A program made the position numbers and the translations under genes. Below are positions 46,618 to 58,003 of a stretch of DNA of 64,000 nucleotides, piece after piece. Numbering within the stretch: the first letter of the stretch is position 1; every line of letters starts with the position of its first letter. The notes under the pieces were generated by a model that was given only the letters and a program-made list of their open reading frames with translations, was not told the DNA's origin and did no database searches. The stretch lies in assembly GCA_022885665.1 (NCBI GenBank), contig JAGQDJ010000061.1, positions 1 through 64,000 of the forward strand, in the 5' to 3' direction. Origin of the DNA: Triops longicaudatus. Taxonomy: Eukaryota > Arthropoda > Branchiopoda > Notostraca > Triopsidae.

Positions 46618-49450
46618 ATGGCGGACAAGTAAGTCGCGTTTTTAGTGCCGTTAATCTCGAAATATCTGCCCCATCCGTTCTCTTACTTAGTTCTAAAGTG
46701 TTCAGTTTTGTTTCCTGCAATCTAAAAAATATGGATACTACGAACTTTTTGCCCTGAAATGCGTAATTTTCACTCTTAAACAACAAGATTGGATAAGCTC
46801 TATAGTGTGACTAAGAAACATGTTGCGTGACAAGCTTTAAGTCCATAACAACTCTGCCAGTGTTAATCAGTTTGATACATATCGTTGTGTATAACAGTAA
46901 GTGTGATTATATATCTCTATTTTCGTTATTTGCAGGAAGAATCAGGCAGCGGCCAAGCCTGTTCCCGCTCCGGCCAAAACACTTCCCGCAGTGCCAGAGT
47001 CTCTGCTTAAACGCCGTAAGCGCCAAACAGAGAACCGCGCTCTTCAAGCCAAGAAGGCTTTAGAAGTAACCCTTGATAATATTTTGTATTTTTACTAAAG
47101 ATTTTTGACATTTTAGTACTTGAGAGCCCGCCGTTTCCGCAGGCGTGAGATCTTCAAGCGTGCTGAGAAGTACGTCAAGGAATACCGTTCCAAGGAACGC
47201 GATGAAATCCGTTTAGCCCGTCAAGCCAGGCACCAAGGCAACTATTACGTGCCTTCCGAATCCAAATTGGCTTTCGTCATCCGTATTCGCGGGTAAACTG
47301 ACCTAAAATTTGCAAATGTCAATATAACTTGAAATAATCCATTAAACTTCTGAGGAGTCGAAGAAAGACCTGTATAATTCTCTCAAAGCGTTAAAAATTC
47401 TTTTTTTAAAAAATAAAATATTCATCAAAATCTTCTTTGTGTAGGAAATATTAACTTAAATTCCCCTTACGCCAAAAGCAAATGCATTAAAACTCCTTAC
47501 TTCAACACTTAAAAACCTTGAAAAAGAAAGAGTAGATAGTTTTTGGGTAGTAAATGATGAATATTAATACTAATGTGAATTATTTTGCGTTTTCTTTTTT
47601 CACAGTATCAACCAAGTTTCTCCCAAAGTTCGCAAGACTTTGCAGCTTTTCCGTCTTCGCCAGATCAACAATGGCGTCTTCGTCAAGCTCAACAAGGTAT
47701 ACTCACGTCATGAGCCAACTGAAAAAAGCCAATATTGTCGATACAAGTGCATTAGTTATCGAAAATGATGAAAACTCTCACTGAAGAAAGAGTCTATGTT
47801 GATTTCTTCCAACTTTGCTGTTCACCTAGGAGAGCTGAAGCTAAACATTTAAAAACTTCATTAATTTTTCGGACAAAAAAATATAAAATATTATTTAAAT
47901 TTTGGGTTGTTTTTGTTTCAGGCTACTTTGAACATGTTGCGTATCTGTGAACCTTACATTACCTGGGGGTACCCTAACTTGAAGAGCGTCCGAGACTTGA
48001 TTTACAAGCGAGGACACGCTAAAGTCCGTGGTCGTCGTATTGCGCTTACCAGCAACGACATCGTTGAGCGCAAATTGGGTAATTTTATCGTTTTCTTTCC
48101 ATACGAACGTGAAGAAACGGTTGAAATTATTTTTCCCTTATTTTTTAGAATAATTTACTTTATATGATTCATTTTTTAAATCACATACAGCTTAATATAT
48201 TCTTTTTTTTTTAAAAAAAATATTGTCTTTAAATTTTATAGTTGATGTGTATAAAATTGACTAACATTTTTTTGACAATTTTGTCAATCATATTTTTTAA
48301 AAATGTATGCTGTTTCTTTGAATTTTATGGAGTTAAGTTGCAAATAGTTGATATAAAGTTTTTGTATCATTTTAGGCAAGGCCAACCTTATCTGTATGGA
48401 AGATTTGGTTCACGAAGTCTTCACTGTCGGACCCAACTTCAGATACGCTTCCAACTTCCTCTGGCCGTTCAAGGTATATTCATCGTACAGTGTATTTTAG
48501 GCTGTTCTTTATTTTTGTAATATTCACATAAAGGCAGGTTGTTCGCCATTCATTTTAAAATGTTAGAAATTTATTTATTGAAATATTAAGAGGAATTTTT
48601 AGGAATTCTTAGAAAAGTAGAACAAACATATTTTTGATTTTGAAGAGTTATTGGAACATTTTTATAATTTCCGAGAATTTCAAGAAAATAGAACTACGTG
48701 ATTTTAAAATTATGTGAAGGTTATTTTAGTCATTTTGGAAGATACAGAGAAATTTTACATAAATATTATGATATTTTAGTTTCTAAAGGACTTAATTTAA
48801 TAATCGTGCCAGATTTTAGCAATTTTTTTCCTTATTTAACAGCCTTTTAACTGTAAGCTTATGTATTGTAATTTTATATATTTTATTGTGATGAAGTATA
48901 TGACGATTCGATTGGGAATTTTGCTGTGTGTGAAATTCTTTTTTAAATTATCGTCAAAGAAAATTCAGCCCAGTATATCCTTCGTCATGATTTTGAATAC
49001 AGTAGTCATGGGGAGTGGAAAGCTGGGGAACATTTTGAAGTTTGCTCACTAATTGTTTAATGTCAAAAATATTTTCTTTGATTTTTGTGTATTTTATTTT
49101 GCATTTTATTTTGCATTTTATTTCGCAATATTTCCTTAAAAAATGTACTTTTCACTATGGGTATGATCAATAGTTTCGTAACATACTCCGTACCCTTACT
49201 TAATGTAAATTTTAAGATATTTTTGCTTTTATTTTGACAAAATTTTATGATTCGGACATAAGTCTTTTGCAAGTTGAAATTTTTCGCAAATCTTGTGCTT
49301 TTGAGCAAGAAATAAATCTCTTATTGTTTCTAATTACAGCTGAACACTCCCACTGGCGGCTGGCGCAAGAAGACCAATCATTACGTGGAGGGAGGTGACT
49401 TCGGTAATCGCGAGGAGAAGATCAACGAGCTTCTCAGGAGGATGATTTAA
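46618..49450 (+). CDS. RPL7: 60S ribosomal protein L7 (uL30)
   Basis: Seven exons, 46618-46628, 46936-47065, 47117-47292, 47606-47696, 47922-48078, 48376-48473 and 49340-49450, give 257 residues (human 248). Recognisable family segments are V-P-E-S-L-L-K-R-R-K, R-R-E-I-F-K-R-A-E-K-Y, K-L-A-F-V-I-R-I-R-G-I-N, L-R-Q-I-N-N-G-V-F-V-K-L-N-K, N-M-L-R-I-C-E-P-Y-I-T-W-G-Y-P-N and the end I-N-E-L-L-R-R-M-I. It is a core component of the large ribosomal subunit. The first coding exon is only 11 bp (M-A-D-K), an arrangement common in ribosomal protein genes. Introns are T-rich on the coding strand. No lesion is present, which speaks for good base quality here. Confidence 0.97.
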
Positions 49451-51317
49451 AATGGTTTGGAAACGAGGCTTATATTTGTTCATATCTGTATGCCCAAGTT
49501 CCAAATACATTTGCGGATCACCAAAAGTTCCACTTGTCTTTTGCTTTATTTTGTATTCAGCATCAATGAATTTTCAAAAACCCGGACACTTTCAACATTG
49601 ATTACGATGTTCTGTATTAACCTGTGAAAAACCGTTGATTGCTGTATGGTAAGAAATGTTATGTCAACTAGGAATTCTTAGAAAAGTACTTCTGTCGCGC
49701 AAATAGTCGACTACCGCTTGCAACTTTTAAGGCTGGTTAGAAACTGCTTCAGCACAGAATACTTATTGTAGATGGCATTACAAGAGCGTTTAACAACATG
49801 AATTGGCAGATTTTCAGTGTTCGAATTTTCACTGCCAAAAGACAACTATGACAGTTAGAGAATGTGTCCTTTCCAGGAAGATACTTCGTTTATTATTCTT
49901 TCTACTATTTGGTCAAAATTGAGTCACAGCCTCTCAGTTTTCAAGCATATTCGATGTTCAAATTTACCCAGCAAACTCTGACTCATTTCCCAGGTTATGG
50001 CTTTCGGGTTTTCGGAGGCAAGCGCGTTGCGGTCAGGAAATTCGCGAGAGAAAAGCGCACATTAATTCTTCAAAGAAAAAAAGGTTTTTCAAAGGTGAAA
50101 AGACTATGGTCAGGCACGGGTAAAGCCGTAGTATAAACCACCAAAAGTGTAAAGCTCGAATCAAAAAAGAAAAAAAAATAAACTCTTATTTCTACCCATA
50201 GCTTGTCATACACATTTTTTTCTGACGCCATCTTTGAACAAAATTCTCAAGCAAGTTTACTTATAAACAGGAAATTAATCGAGATATTCAAGAATAAAAA
50301 AATGCTTTTGGTTCAGAATGAGCCAATACGTAACTAGATATTGCAATTTTGCGCAAAAATTATTTTGTATAAACATCATTTGTACACAAACCCGAGATTC
50401 AGGCATCAGATTCATGCGTTAATTAGAAATGAGGAATGGTTTTGACTTAAAAGGGAGTAATGTTAACATATACACATCAAAGATTCGTTCACCATTTTTT
50501 GTTAACACGGTACTGTTTGCTATGGCTATTTAAAAAAAAGAAGAAAAAAAACAGTGAGGTAGCGTTCATTAAGACATTCAGTATTTCCCAGTTTTCCTTT
50601 TTACAATAAGCCCTGAATGCTTAAGGATTAAAGTTTCTCTAGGTTACACACGATTATTCACACCATTATAGAGAGAAACTTAAAAGCTCTGTTTGATTTT
50701 TCTTAAATAAAAATGATCAGAGGAAATTTTTGGAGTATTTTCAAGGCATGTTAGGTATAGGACGGGGTTTTTCCTTGGTTAAAAGCCCTTCGTTGTTGAA
50801 GGCAAAAGAAAAACTACTAGTTTGTTTGTTACAAACAATACATGTTTGCGGGAAATACTGTTTCTCAGCAATCTTGAAAGACTTAAAACCTTTCAAAATC
50901 TTCAGAAATCTTCGCCACGTTCCGATATAATCACTTTTCGATTGTTAAACACTTCAAACAAAGACATCCTTTTTATTTTTGGTGGTAAGATCCCGAAATT
51001 TTCTGAAAAGTTGCTGTCTTCTTGAAAATTATATCTTCGTCGAATTTGCATTATTACACGACTTGACTTCCAACGTAATGCTTACAAGAGCTTCCGAAGC
51101 TTCGAGTTTGCCCTCCATCAATATTGTTCACTTCAAAGGTCTTCATCCTTCTTTTGTGTGTTTCGACAACGAAACTCAAAGACGAACGATTACACTTAAC
51201 GATCTTTGCTGCAGATTTATCCTTCTTTACCAATTTCCACTCCTGCAAGCTTTGATATAGTTGTAGATTCATAGCTGCTCGAAAGAAAAGCTCTTCAAAT
51301 TGTTTCTACACACTGTT
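49451..51317. other. Convergent gap between RPL7 and the TIKI gene
   Basis: 3' flanks of both genes. AT-rich, with short unsupported frames such as 49864-50136 and 50979-51260 that show no recognisable motif. No RNA gene or repeat was recognised. Confidence 0.6.
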
Positions 51318-54300
51318 TCACGCCAATATATAGAGAAAAACACTGGCCGTGAAGGTGAACAGCCCCAGCCAGCCGTTGCTCCCCAGCGCCACGGCTACAC
51401 CTCCACTATTAACTGGCAAGCCATACCACACTTTAAGCGAGGTTTCTATTTTAGCACTGTCTTCAGCTAAACTTTCCGGTTGAATGCCCAAGTTCCGTGG
51501 GTGATAATTAATATCCTCGTTACTAACTTCATTATTGTTACCATTTTCATTGTTCTTGATTGACTCTAAGCGCACCCAGAGATCGTTGAAGTTGTGATGT
51601 TTCCTAGGAAAAGCTGCCGTTGGCCCGGCTTCCATAGGTAGCTTGTCCCGGTGCCTGGCCCCGCTCAAGTTGGGCGTGCTTCTGGCCTGCGTCGGTAGCA
51701 AACCCAGCGCTTTCGTTGTAAGTGCAGGCTTGGCTGCGGCTAGTCTGGACAAATAATGCGAGAAAAAGTCGTCCTTGCTGTCCAGGTTATTAGACGATAA
51801 GCTAAAGTCACGTATCACGCTTGGTTCGGGCACTAACACGGCTGGCACTGCAAAAATCCGTTTCTTCTTCTTATGCCTGAGACGCTGGTGGGGCGTGACG
51901 TGATCGATGACGTAACCCGCTTGGCTCACCACGTCCAAAACGGTGTGAGAGCCCAAGAAGTGGCCTGCTCCAAACGCGAAAAAGAAGCTCTCATTGGGAT
52001 GACTCTTCAACAACTCCAACACGCGTTCACCCATTCGTTGATTGCGCTTGAAAATCAATTCCCGACGGAAATAGTCGTCAATTGTCTTTGCCATCATTTG
52101 CTCATAAGGCGCCAGCGTGACGTTCGAGATGCTTGGAACCTAAATAGAATGGTTTTTATCAGATTTTTGATAACTCAACACACGAAAAATGTCATAAAAA
52201 TCACAGCAATATATAACAACAAAACATTAATTACGCATAGAAATAACACTAGTACATCAAACAGAAAACTTAAGCAGTTGAAACCAGCGTAAACTAAAAT
52301 GTACCAAAATTCGGACAAAATACCTTAAAATGTATAATAAATCAACAAAAAAGGACGAAATGCACAAATATTGCTGAGAAAGTACATTATACATCTAAAT
52401 CTGTTATTGTACGTCTAAAGTAGCTCACATAAACGAGGATTTAAGTAAAAGTTGTCGCAAATGCGTGGCTGCCACGTGGCAAGATGGCGTCTTAAGTTTT
52501 TAAACTCTAATTTAACCCGAAACGCGGAAAGAAGTCGCAGTTTTTGTAACAGTTCGCTAGCAAATGATTCATAATGTTCTAAAACACCTACAAACCGTCT
52601 TTACTACCCTAAATAGATTGTTTTCTTTGCAAAAAGAGCTCATAAAAGCGGCGTTTACAAGCTTCCAAAATGGCGTGCGCGTGCTGAACGCGTTTATCCG
52701 TCGGCTTTTGGGTCGTTGCGCTTGAGGCCCCTTGTAAAACCCATTTAAGCGTCCTAAAAGCGTTGCTGAGTTGATTTATGGTCCACTGTTGAGTAGAAGT
52801 TTGGAAAAAGCTTCCTTAATTCTGTTAACGGTGGCTACAAATAACAACCTGAGATTGATGAGAGAAAAAAACTTTGAAAAAGGACATCTTAAACTTTCTG
52901 TTACCTTATCTGCACTCAAGACCTACCACAAAGAAGGAACAATCGCGTTCAAGTGCTCGGCTACGCTTTGTGATCTTCAAACTCGTAGTCTAAAAGTTTT
53001 CCTGGTTTGTTTGTTAATTTTAATCCTCTATTTGAAATCTCGCTTCTTTAGAACATCTTTAAACTCCACGTTGGTTGTGTTGTACTCGGAAAGCTCGAAA
53101 TCAAAGCTCTAAATAACGTTCATCTTGTTCAGGTGTAATTTTCCCTGAGTTTTATTTTAAAATATTTGTATTCCCAAACATTGAGGGCATCCCGTAACCA
53201 TTGCGCGCCATGTCCGCATTAGTTGCAATCCGTCCCGCTGTTCGCGGCACCTCAGCAACGAGCAAACGGCTTTCACCCTGTACTTTGCAAAAGGTAAAAC
53301 GTTCGAAAACTGCGTTACTCGCAGTAGCGTTAGCTGCCTTAAAACTGAATTTTGGTATTACAAATTCAGTGTAACTTAACAGTACAGGTAAACTAACATT
53401 CTTTATACTTCTATGAATGCATTTTTCGATGTACTAAAGCATTTTAACCTTTTGTAGACCGAAGTTTTCTGTGGTATTCGAGCCCAGCGCTTAAGTAACG
53501 GGAGCAGCAATGAAAACTGGGACGCTATGACAGTTAAAAACCTTATTCCTTGTTTTTCGATCACAAAAGGGTTCATTGCAGCTTCAAGAGCTTAAGTCAG
53601 TCTTAAGAAACACATTGTTCTCTCCAGTAAGTGATTCCAGCCTTGTAATCCATGAAATTTTTGTAATTAGTCACTTTTGTCTTACGCAGAACCATATATG
53701 GCGCACAATATCCCCTATTTGCATCTCATCACCAGGCAATTTGTAAATGAAACACGTAAAACGCTTATTGCAGCGTGATAAACAACGCTTTCCCAAGCCA
53801 TTCATGGCAAAGGGCATTGTTGTGTCCTTTATTACCTGCGCGGCGTCTTGATTAAACATAACGGCATCCAAATTCCCGCAATTATAATGCTTGATGAGAT
53901 CATCTGTCGTAAAAGGAGCGGGCTGTTCACCGGATCTTAAAGATTCTTGGTGGTGCAAGGTTTGATTCAAGGCAAAAACCACCTAACCAGCACTGTTTTA
54001 GTCCTTTTTATTACTCAAAACTTTACTTTAACTAAATACATATCTCTAATTGATTTTTCTCTTAGGAGATGGTGGTCATGGGAATAAAAGGGATGATTAC
54101 TTGGGTAAAGTTGAGGCCATTGAGAGGCACACACTGCTCTTCCACCCTTTCGACTGCCCCCGTTCGTTTATTCCGTCTTTCAGCTTCTTGAGCCAAATAT
54201 AAATCCAAGACGGGCACGCCGCGCGATTTCACATCGCTTTCCGTTAAAGAATTGACCATTAACATGACCCAGACGGGTCGTTTCCGCTCCCAGTTCCCCG

Positions 54301-54872
54301 TAATAGCATTGAAGAGGTAATCTGCATACATGCCCCGGCCACGTTGATCGGCACTCATCCAAGACGGCATCACAACTTTCACATACTCCAAATGCCTCTT
54401 CAGTCGCCGGTACAGGTCCGATGGCAAAATATCCGCCAAACTCTGACCATGCTGTAGGAAACATAAATTAAATTAAAATTTACAGAATAAGAGTTCAAGT
54501 TCTACCGACTGAGTTAGTCGGGCAAATAAAAAAAATGTGAAAGGGAGAAATAAGAGAAGTCTAAGAAGGTGGAAGAAAAAATGGAACTGAGTCATAAAAA
54601 AGGTAAGCAAGGAGCTTGAAAATGAGAGTCTAAACAATTTGTGCGTTATCAAGCTACTGTACCGGTAAAAGTTGGCATGACGTCAGAGCGGCGATGGTAT
54701 AGGGATCCGTTAGGTCTAACTCGAAGAAAACCGAGTCTGACGCCTCAAAGGCGCGTTTCACATTGTCTGGCACGTAATCCCACACGCGTGAATACGGCAC
54801 GTGAATCGTGCCAAAGAAGAACGACGGAGGATCCGACTGTGTCTTCCACATAAACGACGTTGGACGCTCGTA
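51318..54872 (-). CDS. TRABD2: TIKI-type Wnt-inactivating metalloprotease (TRABD2), 5' end missing
   Basis: Four exons, 54663-54872, 54101-54451, 53836-53982 and 51318-52139, join in phase to 509 residues. They cover all but the N-terminal signal-peptide exon(s), which I cannot find. Family segments: S-F-F-F-G-T-I-H-V-P-Y-S-R-V-W-D, F-F-E-L-D-L-T-D-P-Y-T, H-L-E-Y-V-K, Y-L-F-N-A-I-T-G-N-W-E-R-K-R-P-V-W-V-M, N-L-T-type sites, and F-F-F-A-F-G-A-G-H-F-L-G. The H of G-T-I-H and the G-A-G-H motif are the metal/active-site signatures of TraB/TIKI proteins. The end is a hydrophobic segment (G-W-L-G-L-F-T-F-T-A-S-V-F-L-Y-I), a membrane or GPI anchor. TIKI proteins clip the Wnt N terminus at the cell surface or in the secretory path, leading to inactive Wnt oligomers. 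Confidence 0.9.
53210..53595 (+). CDS. Possible small nested gene with mitochondrial-type N terminus
   Basis: Two open stretches, 53210-53293 and 53458-53595, join at canonical sites (AAAAG|GTAAAA and TTTTGTAG|ACC) in phase 0 to a 73-residue protein. The first 28 residues contain no acidic residue and several Arg/Lys, Ser and Ala (M-S-A-L-V-A-I-R-P-A-V-R), like a mitochondrial presequence. It lies in an intron of the TIKI gene on the opposite strand. I do not recognise the product. It may be the start of a small nuclear-encoded mitochondrial protein, a processed remnant, or chance. Confidence 0.3.
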
Positions 54873-57452
54873 CTGCGAAGAAAAATGAGTAAAAGCTTTT
54901 GAGTATTTAATCACGCACACAAATAAAATAAAATCAGGGACAAAGAGGAAATGAACTTTATCTAAAAACATGAACAAAACACGCAGACTTCACATTTTAT
55001 AAATTCTCGTGGTTTGTTCATCTCATTCATTCAACAACAGCGTCCTACTAGTACTACGCGACTAATAAATAAGAAAAATAAAATTAAACTAAATTAATCA
55101 ACATTAGTATACGAAAATACTCAAACAAACGAAGTAACAAATCACACACTCGACACACGGAAACAATGATAATCCTATTAATTGAAAAGTAAATTATACA
55201 ATTCCACACAGTAATATAATTTAGTCACACGAAAGCTTCGTGCATATTCATGCAAAAACATGTGCTTTTCACAATATCACAAGCACACGCATAAATTTAT
55301 CTTCACAGGCCATCTCTCAACATAATCACACATAAGTATATATTTATCCCCTAAGATAGCTAAAGACGACAATACATCACAAGGGCGATGTCGGTCATCT
55401 TTAAAACCAACTAACATATATTTACCTACAGAACAATACGTACATAAACGTAAACATCGTCTGCAAAAAACATTTTCGTTTAAGTAAGGAGCAATTCAAA
55501 CCACTATTTAATACAGAAATGTAAACAAGCTACGCCCACATAATGTTAATATTTGAAAAATCACACAGTAGCATTATCAGATATTGAAAATACCAACCAC
55601 AGGTTTTGAAGGTGAATTATTTGCAGGAACAGTGCAAAAAGTTTTTGACAAAAAAAAAAGAATTTTGCAACTCTCGGGAATTTCTCAAGTGGTTCGACGA
55701 GGTTTAATTCCCTGTACATAGTTTGCGGCAGAACTCGTTTATATTACTGTGCCACGTGGCATACAACACTAAAAATCTCAGTTCCAAAGAAACCAAACAA
55801 ATCCTGAAATCTTAAGTACTGACACGTTTTCTAAAAGTTTGCAGCAATGTGGTGGTGCTCAATGGATTAAACACTTTCCCCTCCACACACACTTTCGGAA
55901 AGTATATAGCCCGAACGTACTTAAAAACATTCAAGGGCTCATGACAACCTATGTGGCATATATACTTTTTCGTTGTAGGCTAAAGATAGCCGGCTTTTAG
56001 AAAACCACGAAGAGTAAACATTAAACATTATCTTTCTCACGCTCAGTTGGAAACCGACGTTTTCGTTTTTCGAAACTGTCGGTGTCTTATTTGCTCTACA
56101 CTTTTAAAACTTTCAGAAACATATTTCGGCTGTCTAAATACACACCGAAGATGCTAAAATAACGGTTCTCGCTTTTCGGTGGAACCAAAAGGCCGTTAGA
56201 ACTCTAACGCCATCTGTTAGGATGGTCTATTTAAAATATCACCACGCTGCTGAAAAGGGTTTTTCATCTTGAGCTTCGAAAAAAACTAAAAAGTATGTCA
56301 CCAAAAGTTTAAGCTTAACTTCCATACACGCGGAAAAATTTACAACGCTAGTGACACCTAGTGTGAAGCCATGTTGTCAATGACGCTACGTTCGGACTTT
56401 CAAGAAAACAATACACGAAAACTTAAAAAGCACGCATGTTAATTGAGGATTAGTAGGAGCTAAGTTACTACAATAAATTTGAGCTACTAGTGGGTAAAAA
56501 GCTGCTCGCATACCAACGATATTTAGCATAACGCCATGATTTTGTAACTTTTGAATAGAAGAGGGTTTTAGTTTTCTTTTCAAGTAATTGCTTCACATCA
56601 CGGCAAACTTGCTACAACTCCAAAAAGCAGAAAAACTCCCTGCATTGTTGGAATGCATCATTACTACTCTATTGTGCGTCATCACTGCCAACATATGCCA
56701 CGTGGCACCAAGCAAACTTTGTAACGGTCCCCCCCCCCTCCCATTTTCTGTCAGCTTGTCGAACCAGATTACTTTTCCTACTCCAATTTTCTACCCCGAA
56801 CCTTTTCTATTGAGCTCGTGATCCGAGTTGTCAGAATGTGTCAAAACCAGCGCTAGTTTCTTTCACACCTCTGGTTGTTTACTCAGCTGGATTTGAACAA
56901 CAAGTTCTATTCCATTTCTATTTCTCCGACTCTCTTGGCTCTGCGCCGAAACTCGTTTTCAGCAACTTCCCCAATGGCGTTAGACTCTTGAAAAAAGGGA
57001 AATAAACATCAGCCGAAAGTTGCCGCCGTTTCATTAAAGCGCCTAACAACTCGAGCTTTGTAGTACTAGTAGTTTCTAGCTTGTAGGAAAACTCATTACT
57101 GAGGTTCGCTCGCCTCCAGTGATTTGTTTATATACCTGGGCGCAGTCATAAATTATCGGCTAGTTAGGAAATGCTTGCCTTTTTTTTCTTTGGCTTTCGT
57201 TCATGAGCCGAAACCTTTCTGAAAGATTTCGAAGGTGCAATTATGAGTCGTGTCATTTACAAATGATGGATTCCACCGAACCTTTTTTGCCTCAATGGTT
57301 TAATGCCTAAATCACTCACTTAAGGTACTACGTCTCTAACATCCGGACTGGAGGTCTGTACGCATCTTTAGTCCCTTATGTTCTTACAATTGGTTCTCGT
57401 TGACTAACGTGTCTTCTAGAGCTAAAATAGATGAGTTTACGTTCAGACCTTT

Positions 57453-58003
57453 ACGTAAGAGAACCCTCATGTAGGAGAAATTCACTGAAATACCTTGAAT
57501 AGATAAGTTTTACACTACAGAACTTCTAGTAAGCGAAACTTTGTTCTTGAATTATTGTCTCTTACATCTGGGTTTGCCCTCTATACTCGTATGGGCATTC
57601 GTTTTCCATTTTAACCTCCCTAACGGTTTTTCGTAGTAAAAGTGGTAATAAGCTCTCAAATACACTACATTTCCACTAGAGCACGGATGTAAGAGACCCC
57701 ACTTGTAAGAGAAACCTGCTTAATTATGGTGACTACGAAACAAAATCATTTTTTCAGTGAAAATATAAACTCGTGAAAGATAAATTCACACTTACAAACA
57801 TTTATTCTCGTACTTTTCGGTGTCTCTTACATTCGGGTTCGCTCTACACATTTTTCTAAAACTCGGATGTAAGATACGTCTCATATAAGAGAGACTCTTT
57901 TTAACCAATTAAACCTACCCTTTTAAACCAACCCCTTGTAAGACAAACTCTCATTTAAGCCCATCTGCCCTTGACATTCTCATCTCTCTTACATCCGGTT
58001 TCG
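57453..58003. repeat. Array of direct and inverted TGTAAGAGA-type repeats
   Basis: Forms of GTCTCTTACATCCGGGTTT lie at 57557, 57822 and 57984, and forms of its complement (CGGATGTAAGAGAC, often followed by ACTTGTAAGAGAAA) at 57453, 57682 and 57861. The orientation alternates, so neighbouring copies can pair. Same family as the inverted repeat at 41307-41356. Confidence 0.75.

Noticed and set aside
49864..50136. 90-codon plus-strand frame after RPL7
   Set aside because: Composition like noise in the 3' flank, with no family motif.
51873..52292. 139-codon plus-strand frame
   Set aside because: Antisense shadow of the last TIKI exon.
52477..52485. GCCACGTGG E-box palindrome in a TIKI intron
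   Set aside because: Single site without context; this short word is expected by chance in a 64-kb window.
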